A DNA stretch of 64,000 bases. Source: Nevskiales bacterium. Its GTDB lineage: Bacteria; Pseudomonadota; Gammaproteobacteria; Steroidobacterales; GCA-2729495. Below are positions 52,495 to 63,986 of this stretch, piece by piece. The stretch lies in NCBI GenBank assembly GCA_011526045.1, contig WYBE01000069.1, forward strand, positions 1 through 64,000, read 5' to 3'. Under the pieces are notes generated by a model. The model was not told the origin of the DNA. It saw only the letters and a list, made by a program, of their open reading frames with translations, and did no database searches. The position numbers and the translations under genes were made by a program. How positions within the stretch are numbered: the stretch's first letter is position 1; each line of letters starts with the position of its first letter.

Positions 52495-53094
52495 TTACTG
52501 GCGCATTTCCTGCTCGGCTTCCGACAGGCTGTCCTGGAAAGAGCGACGGGAAAAGACGCGATCCATGTATTTACGGATGGGCTGCACCTGGCCCTTCAGC
52601 TCGATGCCGAATACGGGCAGGCGCCAGAGTATCGGTGCAATCGTGCAATCGACCAGGGAGAACTCATCGCTCAGGAAGTACCTCTTGACACCGAACACAT
52701 CCGCGCTGGCGACGATGCTCTCCTCGAGCTGCTTGCGAATGCGCGTCGCCTGCTTGCGGTCGGTGGCCTGCTGCAGCTCTTCGGCAAGCGTGTACCAGTC
52801 CCGCTCGATACGGAACAACGCCAGGCGGGATTGCGCCCTCGACACGGGGTCTACCGGCATCAGCGGCGGATGCGGAAAGCGCTCGTCGAGGTACTCGATG
52901 ATGACGCGCGAGTCGTACAGGACCAGGTCGCGATCGACCAGCGTCGGCAGGCTGTGGTACGGATTGAGGTCCAGCAGGTCCTCGGGCAGGTTGCCGCCCT
53001 CGACATCCACCACGTCCATGCTGATGTTCTTCTCGGCGAGCACCAGTCGCGTGCGGTGACTGTGAAAACAGCTCGGACTCGAGTAAAGCGTCAT
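52495..53094 (-). CDS. sspA: stringent starvation protein SspA
   Basis: A 199-residue GST-fold protein that binds RNA polymerase. The thioredoxin-like half begins MTLYSSPSCFHSHRTRLVLA, with HSLPTLVDRDLVLYDSRVI; the helical half has SLVDCTIAPILWRLP. The petABC-sspA-sspB order is widespread in beta- and gammaproteobacteria. It starts 90 bp after petC. Confidence 0.95.
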   Translation of the reverse strand: MTLYSSPSCFHSHRTRLVLAEKNISMDVVDVEGGNLPEDLLDLNPYHSLPTLVDRDLVLYDSRVIIEYLDERFPHPPLMPVDPVSRAQSRLALFRIERDWYTLAEELQQATDRKQATRIRKQLEESIVASADVFGVKRYFLSDEFSLVDCTIAPILWRLPVFGIELKGQVQPIRKYMDRVFSRRSFQDSLSEAEQEMRQ

Positions 53095-53184
53095 GGGTCG
53101 GGGCGCTCCCCCCGGGTCAGGGCGCCGGTCGCCGGCCCGGCCCGGGCGGCGAATCGTCCCTGCCCGGCAACCGATGCCACGACG

Positions 53185-53973
53185 TCATTTGACGTCCTTC
53201 CAGATTTCCTTCTTCAACAGGTAGGACAGGATGCCGAAAATCAGCAGGAACGCGAGCACCCAGATGCCCAGTCGCTGGCGCTCCAGCTGCATGGGCTCGC
53301 CGATATAGACCAGGAACGTGACGATATCACGCACGAACTGATCATACTCCTGCGCAGAGAGCGTGCCGGGCGTGACCTGGCGGAACTCGCGAAAAACCGT
53401 GTGCGAATTGCCCTGATTGTCCGTCTCCTGCCCGAACACGGCCTCGTTGAGGCCCTGCAGCTCCCACAGCACATGCGGCATCGCCGCACTCGGCAACACC
53501 AGGTTGTTGACGCCCGTGGGTCGGGTCGGGTCCAGGTAGAAACCGCGCAGGAAGTTGTAGAGGTAGTCCGCACCGCGGTTGCGCGCGATCAGCGACAGGT
53601 CCGGAGCCGCAGTCCCGAACCAGCGGGTGGCATCGTCGGGCCGCATGGCGATGGTCATGGTTTCCTGCGGCTTCTGCGCGGCAAACATCAGGTTGGCGAT
53701 GAGTTGCTGCTCGGTGATCTGCAGATCCTGGCCGAGACGGTTGTAGCGCACGTACTCGGCCGAGTGGCATCCAAGGCAGAAATTGACGAAGTTGCGGGCG
53801 CCGCGCTGGAGCGATGCGACGTTGCTGACATCGACGTTCGCCTGCCCGGCCATTGCCCCACCGCCCCCGGAAGCTGCCGCGCCCTGCGCGATCAGCAGGC
53901 AGGCGAAAGCGGCAGCAAGGGCGTGGCTCGTGTACCTGACAGACTGCAATGACGTCATCATGGCCGGACTCAC
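53185..53973 (-). CDS. petC: cytochrome c1 of the bc1 complex
   Basis: A 262-residue haem protein of complex III. A signal peptide (about 1-35) is followed by CLGCH, which binds haem c; Met in SAAMPHVL is a likely axial ligand. A C-terminal anchor (GIWVLAFLLIFGILSYLL) ends in KKEIWKDVK. The GTG at 53973 overlaps the petB stop (GTGA); ATG 53961 is an alternative. It receives electrons from the Rieske centre. Confidence 0.95.
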   Translation of the reverse strand: MSPAMMTSLQSVRYTSHALAAAFACLLIAQGAAASGGGGAMAGQANVDVSNVASLQRGARNFVNFCLGCHSAEYVRYNRLGQDLQITEQQLIANLMFAAQKPQETMTIAMRPDDATRWFGTAAPDLSLIARNRGADYLYNFLRGFYLDPTRPTGVNNLVLPSAAMPHVLWELQGLNEAVFGQETDNQGNSHTVFREFRQVTPGTLSAQEYDQFVRDIVTFLVYIGEPMQLERQRLGIWVLAFLLIFGILSYLLKKEIWKDVK

Positions 53974-55232
53974 TTTTCAGCGTGGTACACGACGCGCTCG
54001 GGCACCGGCTTCGTACGCTCCGCGAGCGTGTAGAACGGCATCAGCAGGAAGAACGCGAAATATATCGCGGCAAATATCCTCGCTGCGGTTACTGCGGCTG
54101 GAGTCGCCGGCTGCATGCCGAGATAGCCGAGCACCAGGAAGCTCACGACGAAAGCGCTGAGCGCGATCTTGTAGGTCACGCCGCGATAGCGGATGGACTT
54201 CACCCGGCAGCGATCGAGCCACGGCAGGAAGAACAGCAAGGCAATGGCCGCGACCATCAGGAAGGCGCCCCAGCCCTTGCTCGGCACGGCGCGCAGGATG
54301 GCGTAGAAGGGCGTGAAGTACCACACCGGCGCAATGTGCTCCGGTGTCTTCAGCATGTTTGCGGGTTCGAAATTCGCGTGCTCGAGAAAATACCCGCCCA
54401 TCTCCGGCGCGAAGAAAACGACACCGGCAAACAGCGCGAGGAAAATGACGATCGCCACCAGGTCCTTGGCCGTGTAGTACGGATGGAAGGCCACGCCATC
54501 GAGCGGAATGCCCCGCGAGTCCTTGTACCGCTTGATCTCGATGCCGTCCGGATTCAGTGACCCGGTCTCGTGCAGCGCGAGGATATGCATCACCACCAGC
54601 ATCACGAGTGCCAGCGGAACCGCCGCCACGTGCAGCGCGAAGAACCGGTTCAGCGTAATGTCGGAGATGAAGAAGTCGCCGCGGATCCACTCGACGAGGT
54701 CGGCGCCGATGCCCGGCACGGCACCGAACAGCGACACGATCACCTGGGCGCCCCAGTACGACATCTGCCCCCATGGCAGGAGGTAGCCGAGAAACGCTTC
54801 GGCCATCAGCGCCATGTAGATCACCATGCCGATCAGCCAGAGCAATTCCCGCGGGTTCTTGTAGGACCCGTACAGCATTGCCCGGAACATGTGCAGGTAC
54901 ACGACGATGAAGAACGCGGAGGCTCCCGTCGAATGCATGTAACGGATGAGCCAGCCCCACTCGACGTCGCGCATGATGTACTCGACGGATGCGAAGGCCT
55001 CTGTGGCTGACGGCTTGTAGCTCATCGTCAGGAAGATGCCGGTGACGAGTTGTATCACCAGCACCACCATCGCGAGCACGCCGAACACGTACCAGGCGTT
55101 GAAATTCTTCGCCGCGTAGTATTCGGTCGCATGCTCTTTGATCATCGACGTGAGCGGGAAGCGCTCATCGACCCAGTCGAGCAGGCGGCCGCACCGGCCG
55201 GCGGGTGCTGCATCCGGTCGCGTCGTGCTCAT
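53970..55232 (-). CDS. petB: cytochrome b of the bc1 complex
   Basis: A 420-residue integral membrane protein carrying haems bL and bH and the quinol sites. His pairs are in [20 protein letters not shown] and [22 protein letters not shown]. The Qo motif is IAPVWYF, not PEWY; PVWY is known in beta- and gammaproteobacteria. It overlaps petA by ATGA and petC by GTGA. Eight helices are predicted, plus a basic cytoplasmic stretch. Confidence 0.96.
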   Translation of the reverse strand: MSTTRPDAAPAGRCGRLLDWVDERFPLTSMIKEHATEYYAAKNFNAWYVFGVLAMVVLVIQLVTGIFLTMSYKPSATEAFASVEYIMRDVEWGWLIRYMHSTGASAFFIVVYLHMFRAMLYGSYKNPRELLWLIGMVIYMALMAEAFLGYLLPWGQMSYWGAQVIVSLFGAVPGIGADLVEWIRGDFFISDITLNRFFALHVAAVPLALVMLVVMHILALHETGSLNPDGIEIKRYKDSRGIPLDGVAFHPYYTAKDLVAIVIFLALFAGVVFFAPEMGGYFLEHANFEPANMLKTPEHIAPVWYFTPFYAILRAVPSKGWGAFLMVAAIALLFFLPWLDRCRVKSIRYRGVTYKIALSAFVVSFLVLGYLGMQPATPAAVTAARIFAAIYFAFFLLMPFYTLAERTKPVPERVVYHAEK

Positions 55233-55822
55233 GCAGAAGCCCCCGTGTCGTTGCCGATCAGCACCAGATTGTCACCCACGAAGCGGTAGGGCGGAATCGG
55301 CAGGTTGGTCGGCGCCGGCACACCGGCAAACACGCGCCCGGCCAGATCGAACTTCGAGCCGTGGCAGGGGCAGAAAAATCCGCCTACCCAGTCCGGCCCG
55401 AGATCGACCGGCGCAACGTCGAACCGCTCGATCGGCGCGCAGCCGAGATGTGTACAGGTGCCGACGACCACCAGCACCTCCGGCTTGATCGAGCGCCACT
55501 CGTTCTTGGCGTACTCGGGCTGCTCGGACTCGTTCGATTCCGGATCCCGCAGGTGAACCTTCTCCCCGGCGAGCCGCTGCAGCATGTCCTTTGTCCGGCG
55601 CAGGATCCACACCGGGCGCCCGCGCCAGACGACGCGCACCATGGCGCCATCCTCGAGCTTGCTGATATCCACTTCCACCGGGCCGCCCATGGCCTGCGCC
55701 CGCGCGCTCGGCCGGAAGGATGCGACGAACGGAACGGCTGCGAGTACGACGCCGACTCCGCCGGCGACGCTCGTGGCGACAGTCAGGAAATGACGCCGGC
55801 TGAGGTCCGCCTCTTCGCTCAT
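55229..55822 (-). CDS. petA: ubiquinol-cytochrome c reductase iron-sulfur subunit (Rieske)
   Basis: A 197-residue Rieske protein. The N-terminal anchor has a Tat-type SRRHFL motif (residues about 8-13), as expected for Tat-inserted Rieske proteins. Cluster ligands are CTHLGCAP and [12 protein letters not shown] 55822 has GGAGGA eight bases upstream. A TATAAT box lies at 55927-55932. It is the first gene of petABC-sspAB. Confidence 0.97.
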   Translation of the reverse strand: MSEEADLSRRHFLTVATSVAGGVGVVLAAVPFVASFRPSARAQAMGGPVEVDISKLEDGAMVRVVWRGRPVWILRRTKDMLQRLAGEKVHLRDPESNESEQPEYAKNEWRSIKPEVLVVVGTCTHLGCAPIERFDVAPVDLGPDWVGGFFCPCHGSKFDLAGRVFAGVPAPTNLPIPPYRFVGDNLVLIGNDTGASA

Positions 55823-55926
55823 CGAGCAATTCCTCCCAGTCTCGCTTGGGTCTTGGCCAGCGGCTGTTCTGGCGCGGGACACTGGACCCGCGCAGCCGCG
55901 TGACGGTGGGTAGCAAAAACCGTCGA

Positions 55927-55932
55927 ATTATA
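55927..55932 (-). promoter_or_regulatory. candidate -10 box of the petABC operon
   Basis: The minus strand reads CTGTGTATAATTCG; TATAAT is a perfect -10 hexamer. No good -35 is visible at 16-18 bases. It would start transcription near 55919, about 97 bases before the petA ATG, in the 169-bp gap after murA. Confidence 0.45.
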
Positions 55933-55991
55933 CACAGGCGAAATTCGCGTTGCCTACGCCAGACGCCAGACCGGTGCCGCGATCGCCGCTT

Positions 55992-57511
<1,520 letters not shown>

Positions 57512-57672
57512 CTGGCCACCACGCAACCCCCCGCGGCCGGGGCAGCGCATTATAAACGCCCCGTGTCGGGCAGCGGCGGCAAGCAGACGGTTGCCCGCCG
57601 GCCGCCGCAGAGCAGCCCCCGTGCCGCCCTTTCCCCTACAATGTCGTGCAAACCGCGAGAGACACCCCGCTC

Positions 57673-58656
57673 ATGACCAAGCCACGACCCGCCGTAGACG
57701 TCCGGACCCTGGCGCGGCGGGTGATCGAGATCGAAGCGAATGCGGTTGCCGCGCTGGGCGCACGCATCGACGAATCCTTTTCGCGCGCCTGCCAGCTCAT
57801 CCTCGACTGTACCGGCCGTGTGGTCGTCACCGGCATGGGGAAATCCGGCCACATCGGCGGCAAGATCGCGGCGACGCTGGCCAGTACCGGCACGCCCGCC
57901 TTTTTCGTGCACCCGGGCGAGGCGAGCCACGGCGATCTCGGCATGGTGACACGCACCGACCTCGTGCTGGCCGTTTCGAACTCCGGCGAAACCGGCGAGA
58001 TCATCACGATCCTGCCGCTGCTCAAGCGACTCGGGGTCCACCTGATCACGCTGACCGGCAGGCCCGGGTCCACCCTTGCCGAGGCCGCCTCCGTCGTTCT
58101 CGACATTCGCGTGCCGGAGGAAGCCTGCCCACTCAACCTGGCGCCGACTGCGAGCACGACGGCCGCACTGGCCATGGGCGATGCGCTGGCGGTCGCGCTC
58201 CTCCAGAGCCGCGGGTTCACACGTGAAGACTTCGCGCTGGCCCACCCCGGCGGCGCACTGGGGCGGCGACTGCTGCTGCGGGTGGCCGACATCATGAACA
58301 GCGGGACGGACGTCCCGCGCGTCGGACCCGAGACCCTGCTTGCCGAAGGTTTGCTCGAGATGACCCGCAAGAGCCTCGGGATGACCGCCGTCGTCGATGC
58401 CGACGGACGGTTGCTCGGAGTGTTCACCGACGGCGACCTGCGTCGTGCCGTGGACCGTGCCGTCGACATTCACCGCACGACCATGCGGGAGGTGATGACG
58501 ACCGGGTGCAAGACCATTCAGCCGGAGGCGCTCGCAGCGGAAGCCGTGCGGCTGATGGAACAGTTCAAGATCACGGCGCTGCTGGCGGTCGACGACCGCG
58601 ACATCGTGGTCGGCGCCCTGAACGTGCACAACCTGTTCCGTGCCGGTGTGATGTGA
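57673..58656 (+). CDS. kdsD: arabinose-5-phosphate isomerase KdsD
   Basis: A 327-residue isomerase turning ribulose-5-P into arabinose-5-P for Kdo synthesis. The SIS domain has VVVTGMGKSGHIGGKIAATLAS and THPGEASHGDLGM-type HPGEASHGDLGM; two CBS domains follow (from about 210, ADIMNSGTDVPRV and MREVMTTGCKTI). ATG 57673 gives the length of the E. coli protein (328); GTG 57646 would add nine residues. First of kdsD-kdsC-lptC-lptA-lptB. Confidence 0.96.
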   Translation: MTKPRPAVDVRTLARRVIEIEANAVAALGARIDESFSRACQLILDCTGRVVVTGMGKSGHIGGKIAATLASTGTPAFFVHPGEASHGDLGMVTRTDLVLAVSNSGETGEIITILPLLKRLGVHLITLTGRPGSTLAEAASVVLDIRVPEEACPLNLAPTASTTAALAMGDALAVALLQSRGFTREDFALAHPGGALGRRLLLRVADIMNSGTDVPRVGPETLLAEGLLEMTRKSLGMTAVVDADGRLLGVFTDGDLRRAVDRAVDIHRTTMREVMTTGCKTIQPEALAAEAVRLMEQFKITALLAVDDRDIVVGALNVHNLFRAGVM

Positions 58657-58706
58657 AGCCCCTGGAAGCACTGTCGGCTGCGGGCCGGCGAGGCCGGAGT
58701 TAGCAG

Positions 58707-59225
58707 ATGTCTGGCCTGCAGGAGGCCGCTCTGCTGCGCCGGGCCGCCGGCGTCCGGCTGCTGATCCTCGACGTGGATGGCGTCATGACGGACGGCCGGC
58801 TGCATTACGACCCGGACGGGCGCGAGTTCAAGAGTTTTCACGTCCGCGACGGCTTCGGGCTGAAGCGCGTCATGGAAGCCGGCATCGAGGTGGCGGTGAT
58901 CTCCGGGCGCAGGTCCGGCGCAGCGGCGGGCCGCATGGCCGACCTCGGCATCCGTCACTTCATGCTCGGCCGGGAGGACAAGGGCGCTGCCCTCGATGAA
59001 CTGCTGGCGAAACTGGGCATCGGCGCCGATGCGGCCGCCTGCGTCGGCGACGATGTGCCGGACCTGCCCGTCATGCGCCGCGTCGCGCTGGCGGTCGCGG
59101 TCGCCGACTGCCACCCGTCGATCCTGTCCGCAGCAGCCTGGCGCACGTCGTTGCCGGGCGGTGCGGGAGCCGTGCGCGAGGTCTGCGACCTGCTGCTGGC
59201 CGCGCGCGCGAACCCGGCGGGTTGA
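58707..59225 (+). CDS. kdsC: 3-deoxy-manno-octulosonate-8-phosphatase KdsC
   Basis: A 172-residue HAD phosphatase releasing Kdo from Kdo-8-P. Motif I is LILDVDGVMTDG with the nucleophile Asp, motif II AVISGRRSGA, and GDDVPDLPVMRRVALAVAV carries the metal-binding Asp. As in the family, it lacks a cap domain and works as a tetramer. It starts 50 bp after kdsD and ends six bases before lptC. Confidence 0.96.
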   Translation: MSGLQEAALLRRAAGVRLLILDVDGVMTDGRLHYDPDGREFKSFHVRDGFGLKRVMEAGIEVAVISGRRSGAAAGRMADLGIRHFMLGREDKGAALDELLAKLGIGADAAACVGDDVPDLPVMRRVALAVAVADCHPSILSAAAWRTSLPGGAGAVREVCDLLLAARANPAG

Positions 59226-59231
59226 GCGTTC

Positions 59232-59792
59232 GTGGAACTGCGCCACGTCGTCAGATTGACACTCCTGCTCGGCGCTGCCGCGGCGAGCTGGGTGTTGCTG
59301 GACAACTCCGGCCGCGATGCCCGGCCGGAGCCCGAAGAGTCGGTCCATCTTGGCGTCGGCTACTACGCAACGCGGGCAAAACTCAGCGGCACCGGCGAGG
59401 ACGGCAGGCTCCTGTATCGTGTGGATGCGGCCACGGTCGTTCAGTCACCCGGGGACGACACCGTCGATCTGCACGAGGTGGCCATCAGCTACGAACCCAC
59501 CGACCGCCGCCCGTGGAACCTGCATGCCGATACAGGAGAGATCCGCGCCGATGGTACGATCATCGAACTCTCCGGCAATGTCGTTGCCGAAACGCGCTCC
59601 GGCGAGGTCACGTCTGCGACGATTCGGACCGACCGCCTGGAGTACTTCACCGCCACGGACACGGCCACGACCGACAGCGTGGTGACCATAGATTTTGCCG
59701 GCGGCGCGGTCCGCGGCACCGGGATGCGGGCAAGACTCGCGGATAACCACCTCGAACTGCTGTCAGCCGTGAGAGGCACTTATGCTCCATAG
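59232..59792 (+). CDS. lptC: LPS export protein LptC
   Basis: A 186-residue bitopic protein: membrane anchor about 7-24, then a periplasmic beta-jellyroll (about 40-186) that receives LPS from LptBFG and hands it to LptA. WNLHADTGEIRADGTIIELSGNV is the family core. The start is a GTG at 59232. It overlaps lptA by 11 bases. Confidence 0.9.
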   Translation: MELRHVVRLTLLLGAAAASWVLLDNSGRDARPEPEESVHLGVGYYATRAKLSGTGEDGRLLYRVDAATVVQSPGDDTVDLHEVAISYEPTDRRPWNLHADTGEIRADGTIIELSGNVVAETRSGEVTSATIRTDRLEYFTATDTATTDSVVTIDFAGGAVRGTGMRARLADNHLELLSAVRGTYAP

Positions 59793-60408
59793 CAGGGCCA
59801 TAGCCGGCGTGTTGATCTGTGCATGCCTGCTGATCGGCAACCGGGCGGCCGCCGCGCAGAACAAGCCGCACCTCGACATCGACCGGCGCCTGCCGATCAA
59901 TCTCGAGGCGACTTCGTCGCAGTTCGACGGGGTCAACAACCAGCTCAGCTTCCAGAACGTACTGATTACGCAGGGCGTGATGAGCGTCCGCGCCGAGCGC
60001 GGCACGGTGGCCCGGCTCGATTTCGAGAACAGTCGCTGGCAGTTCGAGGGTAACGTCGTGCTCGAAAGCCAGGGCGCGAAAGTCTCCGGCGACAGCGCTG
60101 AGTTGCAGTTCGTTGGCCACGAGCTGCGCTCCGCCGTGCTGCGTGGCGTCCCGGCGCAGTTCGAGCAGCCCCGCCCCGGCGACACACTCGCCCGGGGCAG
60201 GGCCCGCGTCATGGACTACGACGTTTCGACCGCCACGATCCGGCTCTCCGGCGACGCGTGGCTGAGCGATGGTGCAAACGAGGTCACCGGGGAACGGATT
60301 TCCTACGATATCGTGCGCGAGTACGTCACCGCCGATTCGGACGGCAAAGGCGGGATCCGCATGAAGATCAAGCCGCCACAGGACCGCGAGGCCGTGACGA
60401 AACCATGA
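59782..60408 (+). CDS. lptA: periplasmic LPS-bridge protein LptA
   Basis: A 208-residue periplasmic protein. A signal peptide (about 1-25, ending AAAAQ) precedes the OstA jellyroll with [21 protein letters not shown] and [20 protein letters not shown]. Oligomers bridge LptC to LptD. The tail after about 185 is longer and more charged than in E. coli (185 residues). The stop overlaps the lptB start (ATGA). Confidence 0.92.
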   Translation: MLHSRAIAGVLICACLLIGNRAAAAQNKPHLDIDRRLPINLEATSSQFDGVNNQLSFQNVLITQGVMSVRAERGTVARLDFENSRWQFEGNVVLESQGAKVSGDSAELQFVGHELRSAVLRGVPAQFEQPRPGDTLARGRARVMDYDVSTATIRLSGDAWLSDGANEVTGERISYDIVREYVTADSDGKGGIRMKIKPPQDREAVTKP

Positions 60409-61130
60409 GCACGATCGCGGCTCTGGAAATCTCGAAACGCTTCAAGTCGCGCCAGGTCGTCAAGCGGATCTCGCTCGACATCCACAGCGGCGAGGTGGTC
60501 GGCCTGCTGGGCCCGAACGGAGCCGGCAAGACCACCGCCTTCTACATGATCGTCGGGCTCATCCCCTGCGACGAAGGCAGGATCATTCTCGACGGCGAGG
60601 ACCTGACGCGCCTGCCGATGCATCGGCGCGCCCGCCTTGGTCTCGGTTACCTGCCGCAGGAGGCCTCCGTGTTCCGCAGGCTGTCCGTCGAGAACAACAT
60701 CCTCGCCATCCTCGAGACCCGCGAGGAACTGACCCGCGCCGACCGCGAGAGCCTGCTGGAGAACCTGCTCGACGAACTGCACATCAGCCATGTGCGCTCG
60801 AGTCTCGGCATGAGCCTGTCCGGCGGCGAGCGTCGCCGTGTCGAGATTGCCCGGGCCCTCGCCATGAGGCCCCGCTTTGTGCTGCTCGATGAGCCGTTTG
60901 CGGGCGTCGATCCCATTTCGGTCCTCGATATCCAGCGCATCATCCGCCACCTGGCAGAACGCGACATCGGCGTCCTGATCACCGACCATAATGTGCGCGA
61001 AACCCTTGGAATATGCGCTCGCGCCTATATCCTGAGCGATGGGAACATGATCGCGCAGGGGACACCGGCGGAAATCCTGGACAACCAGCAGGTCCGCGAG
61101 GTGTACCTGGGCGAGAGCTTTAGGCTATAA
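60405..61130 (+). CDS. lptB: LPS-export ABC ATPase LptB
   Basis: A 241-residue ABC ATPase powering LptB2FG. Walker [11 protein letters not shown]-loop in [11 protein letters not shown], signature [15 protein letters not shown], Walker [14 protein letters not shown] and switch His in [10 protein letters not shown]. Length is exactly that of E. coli LptB. It starts in the lptA stop codon and is followed 76 bp later by rpoN. Confidence 0.98.
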   Translation: MSTIAALEISKRFKSRQVVKRISLDIHSGEVVGLLGPNGAGKTTAFYMIVGLIPCDEGRIILDGEDLTRLPMHRRARLGLGYLPQEASVFRRLSVENNILAILETREELTRADRESLLENLLDELHISHVRSSLGMSLSGGERRRVEIARALAMRPRFVLLDEPFAGVDPISVLDIQRIIRHLAERDIGVLITDHNVRETLGICARAYILSDGNMIAQGTPAEILDNQQVREVYLGESFRL

Positions 61131-61206
61131 GCTTGATAGCGTTGTTCGGCGCGACCGTCGGGTTCGGCGCGCCGCTTGGGATCGAAATCGTGCGCAGCCG
61201 GAAGAC

Positions 61207-62682
61207 ATGCTGAAACCGTCGTTGCAGCTTCGCGTCGGTCAGCAATTGACCATGACGCCGCAATTGCAGCAGGCCATCCGCCTGCTGCAGCTGCCAATAT
61301 TGGAGTTGAACGCGCAGTTACAGCAGATCCTGGAAAGCAACGTCATGCTGGAACTCGAGGAGCCCGCCGAGCGCGAGGTCGAGATCCCGCCCGGCCAGGC
61401 ACCCGCCGCCGAGTTCTCCACGGAGACGCCGTCGGCGAAGTCCGACGATACCGAGCAATTCGACTACGATCCCGATGAGAGCGGCGTACTGGCCGACGAG
61501 CCCCCGGATTCCAGCCTGTGGAGCGATGTTGCGGCCTCGGGCCGGGCCGACCCGTGGTCCGACGACGACCGGCAGGCCGAGATCGCCGACCAGGCCGGGC
61601 AGTCACTGCGGGAGCATCTGCTGTGGCAGCTCGGCATGGAGCACTTCACACCACGTGAGGCGGTCATCGGCGAGGCGATCATCGATTACATCAACGACGA
61701 CGGTTACCTGACCGAGCCACTGGACGGAATTCTCGCGATGTTGCCTGCCACCGCAGGCTACAGTCTGCAGGAGGTCGAGCAGACACTCAGCAAGATCCAG
61801 GAGCTCGATCCGCCCGGTGTCGGTGCCCGCGATCTCGCCGAATGCATACGCATCCAGCTCCTGCAGCTCGACGAAAGCGTCGCCGGCCGTGCACTCGCCC
61901 TCACGGTCGCAAGCGAACATCTCGAACTCGTCGCCGAGCAGGAACTCGCCATGCTCCGGCGCAAGCTCGGCGCCGGTGAAGACGATCTCCACGAAGCCCT
62001 GGCGCTGATCCGCGCCTGCCACCCGCGCCCGGGAGCAGCGGTGCAGCCAGCCACGACCGAGTTCGTGGTACCGGACGTGTTCGTGCGTAACCACGATGGC
62101 CGGTGGATCGTCGAGGTCAACCGCAGCCTCGCCCCACGGCTGCGGGTCAACCAGACCTACGCGCAGATGCTGCGGGGCAATGGCGAGCATACGGCGCTGC
62201 GCGGCCAGCTCCAGGAAGCGCGCTGGCTGGTGCGCAGCCTGGAGATCCGCAACGAGACCCTGCTCAAGGTCGCCAATTGCATAGTCCGCCGGCAGCGCGC
62301 GTTCTTCGAGCATGGCGAGGAACACATGAAGCCGATGATCCTGAAAGACGTGGCCGAGGCGGTGGAAATGCACGAATCCACCATCTCGCGCGTAACCGCC
62401 GGGAAGTACATGCACACCCCCCGTGGCGTGTTCGAACTGCGCTATTTCTTCTCGAGCCAGGTCACCGGCGACGACGGCACGGAACAGTCGTCCACCGCCA
62501 TCCGGGCCAAGATCCGCAAGCTCATCGGGCAGGAGAACCCCGCCAGTCCGCTGAGCGACAGCCGCATCGCCGAGTTGCTGCAGGCCGAAGGGACCAACGT
62601 GGCGCGCCGGACCGTGGCAAAGTACCGGGAAGCGATGAAGATCGCCCCATCCAGCCAGCGCAAGCAGCGCGCATCCCGCTGA
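61207..62682 (+). CDS. rpoN: RNA polymerase sigma-54 factor RpoN
   Basis: A 491-residue sigma-54. Region I is Gln/Leu-rich (MTPQLQQAIRLLQLPILEL), region II acidic (about 70-130), then the core-binding domain, the HTH (EMHESTISRVTAGKYMHTP), and the RpoN box ARRTVAKYRE at 466-475 that reads the -24 element. It serves the PilR-dependent pilA promoter at 17601. The lptB-rpoN-hpf order is conserved. Confidence 0.98.
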   Translation: MLKPSLQLRVGQQLTMTPQLQQAIRLLQLPILELNAQLQQILESNVMLELEEPAEREVEIPPGQAPAAEFSTETPSAKSDDTEQFDYDPDESGVLADEPPDSSLWSDVAASGRADPWSDDDRQAEIADQAGQSLREHLLWQLGMEHFTPREAVIGEAIIDYINDDGYLTEPLDGILAMLPATAGYSLQEVEQTLSKIQELDPPGVGARDLAECIRIQLLQLDESVAGRALALTVASEHLELVAEQELAMLRRKLGAGEDDLHEALALIRACHPRPGAAVQPATTEFVVPDVFVRNHDGRWIVEVNRSLAPRLRVNQTYAQMLRGNGEHTALRGQLQEARWLVRSLEIRNETLLKVANCIVRRQRAFFEHGEEHMKPMILKDVAEAVEMHESTISRVTAGKYMHTPRGVFELRYFFSSQVTGDDGTEQSSTAIRAKIRKLIGQENPASPLSDSRIAELLQAEGTNVARRTVAKYREAMKIAPSSQRKQRASR

Positions 62683-62722
62683 GCACGCAAACAGACGAAC
62701 AACCGCCCCCAGGAGCCAGCCA

Positions 62723-63049
62723 ATGCAAGTAAACCTGACCGGTCATCACGTGGAGATCACCCCGGCACTGCGGGACTACGTGGACAGCAAGCTCTCGCGG
62801 CTCATGCGCCACTTCGATCACGTCACCGACGTGCACTGCATCCTGACGGTGGAGAAGCTCCGCCACAAGGCCGAGGCGCGCATCAACGTCAGCGGCAATT
62901 CGCTGTTCGCCGACTCGGTCGAGGAGAACATGTACGCGGCCATCGACACCCTGACGGACAAACTCGACCGGCAGATCAAGAAGCACAAGGAAAAACTCCA
63001 GTCCCATCACGACAAACACGACCGCAACGACAGGAAGCGCTCCGACTGA
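62723..63049 (+). CDS. hpf: ribosome hibernation-promoting factor, short form
   Basis: A 108-residue short HPF that helps dimerise and silence 70S ribosomes in stationary phase. It has MQVNLTGHHVEITPALRDYV and SVEENMYAAIDTLTDKLDRQ, and a His/Lys/Asp-rich tail (HHDKHDRNDRKRSD). AGGAG precedes the ATG. The long C-terminal dimerisation domain of other phyla is absent. In E. coli ptsN lies between hpf and rapZ; here it does not. Confidence 0.95.
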   Translation: MQVNLTGHHVEITPALRDYVDSKLSRLMRHFDHVTDVHCILTVEKLRHKAEARINVSGNSLFADSVEENMYAAIDTLTDKLDRQIKKHKEKLQSHHDKHDRNDRKRSD

Positions 63050-63092
63050 GGGCCGCGACGGGCCCCGGACAGCGACGAAGCAGCAGGTTTTC

Positions 63093-63986
63093 GTGCGACT
63101 GGTAATCGTCAGCGGACTGTCGGGCTCGGGCAAGAGCGTCGCCCTGCACCTGCTCGAGGACGTCGGCTTCTATTGCATGGACAACGTGCCGGCCGCCCTC
63201 CTCGGCTCGATGATCGCGCAGATCATCGCGACAGGTGACCCGTTCTACGAGAACCTTGCCGTCGGCGTCGATGCCCGCAGCCGGACGGGCAACTTCGAGT
63301 CGTTGCCGGAACTGGTCCAGCAGTTGCGCAACCAGGGCGTACGCTGCGAGGTCGTGTTCCTGCACGCCGACGAGGACAGCCTGCTCCGCCGCTACGCCGA
63401 GAGCCGCAGGCCGCACCCGCTGTCCTCGCAGGGAGTGAGCCTGCGCGAGGCGATCAGCCGGGAGAAGGAACTGCTCGGCCCGGTGATGGCATGTGCAGAG
63501 CTCATCATCGACACCAGCCACACGAGCATCTATCAACTGCGTGATGCGGTACGCGGTCGCGTCGGCCAGCGCACCGAACATGGCCTTTCGATCCTCATCG
63601 AGTCTTTCGGCTACAAGCACGGGATCCCGCTCGATGCGGATTTCGTCTTCGACCTGCGCTGCCTCCCGAATCCGTACTGGGAGCTGAACCTGCGGCCATT
63701 GACCGGCCGGGATCCGCTGGTGATCGGGTACCTCGACAGCAAACCGGACGTGCAGCGGATGTTCGGCGATATCGAGGGCTTCCTCGAACACTGGATCCCC
63801 AAGTACATCGACTTCAATCGCAACTACCTGACCGTGGCCCTCGGCTGCACCGGCGGACAACACCGCTCGGTATACATGGCCGAGCGGCTGGCCGCGAGCC
63901 TGTCCAGGAGTCACACGCAGGTGCTGATCCGGCACAACGAACTGCGCGGTGTCGGCCGTCCACCCGGAGCGGCGCCCGGGGCCTGA
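63093..63986 (+). CDS. rapZ: RNase adapter/nucleotide-binding protein RapZ
   Basis: A 297-residue RapZ (YvcJ family). Walker A is SGLSGSGKS, then GFYCMDNVPAALL and the C-terminal ALGCTGGQHRSVYMAERL. In E. coli it binds GlcN-6-P and directs RNase E to GlmZ. The Lys/Arg-rich tail that binds RNA in E. coli is replaced by RHNELRGVGRPPGAAPGA, so the sRNA role is doubtful here. GTG start at 63093, 43 bp after hpf. The last 14 bases of the window hold nothing that I can support. Confidence 0.95.
   Translation: MRLVIVSGLSGSGKSVALHLLEDVGFYCMDNVPAALLGSMIAQIIATGDPFYENLAVGVDARSRTGNFESLPELVQQLRNQGVRCEVVFLHADEDSLLRRYAESRRPHPLSSQGVSLREAISREKELLGPVMACAELIIDTSHTSIYQLRDAVRGRVGQRTEHGLSILIESFGYKHGIPLDADFVFDLRCLPNPYWELNLRPLTGRDPLVIGYLDSKPDVQRMFGDIEGFLEHWIPKYIDFNRNYLTVALGCTGGQHRSVYMAERLAASLSRSHTQVLIRHNELRGVGRPPGAAPGA

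Noticed and set aside
58707..59225. A fused KdsC-LptC protein
   Set aside because: A stop codon at 59223-59225 and a six-base gap separate the two genes.
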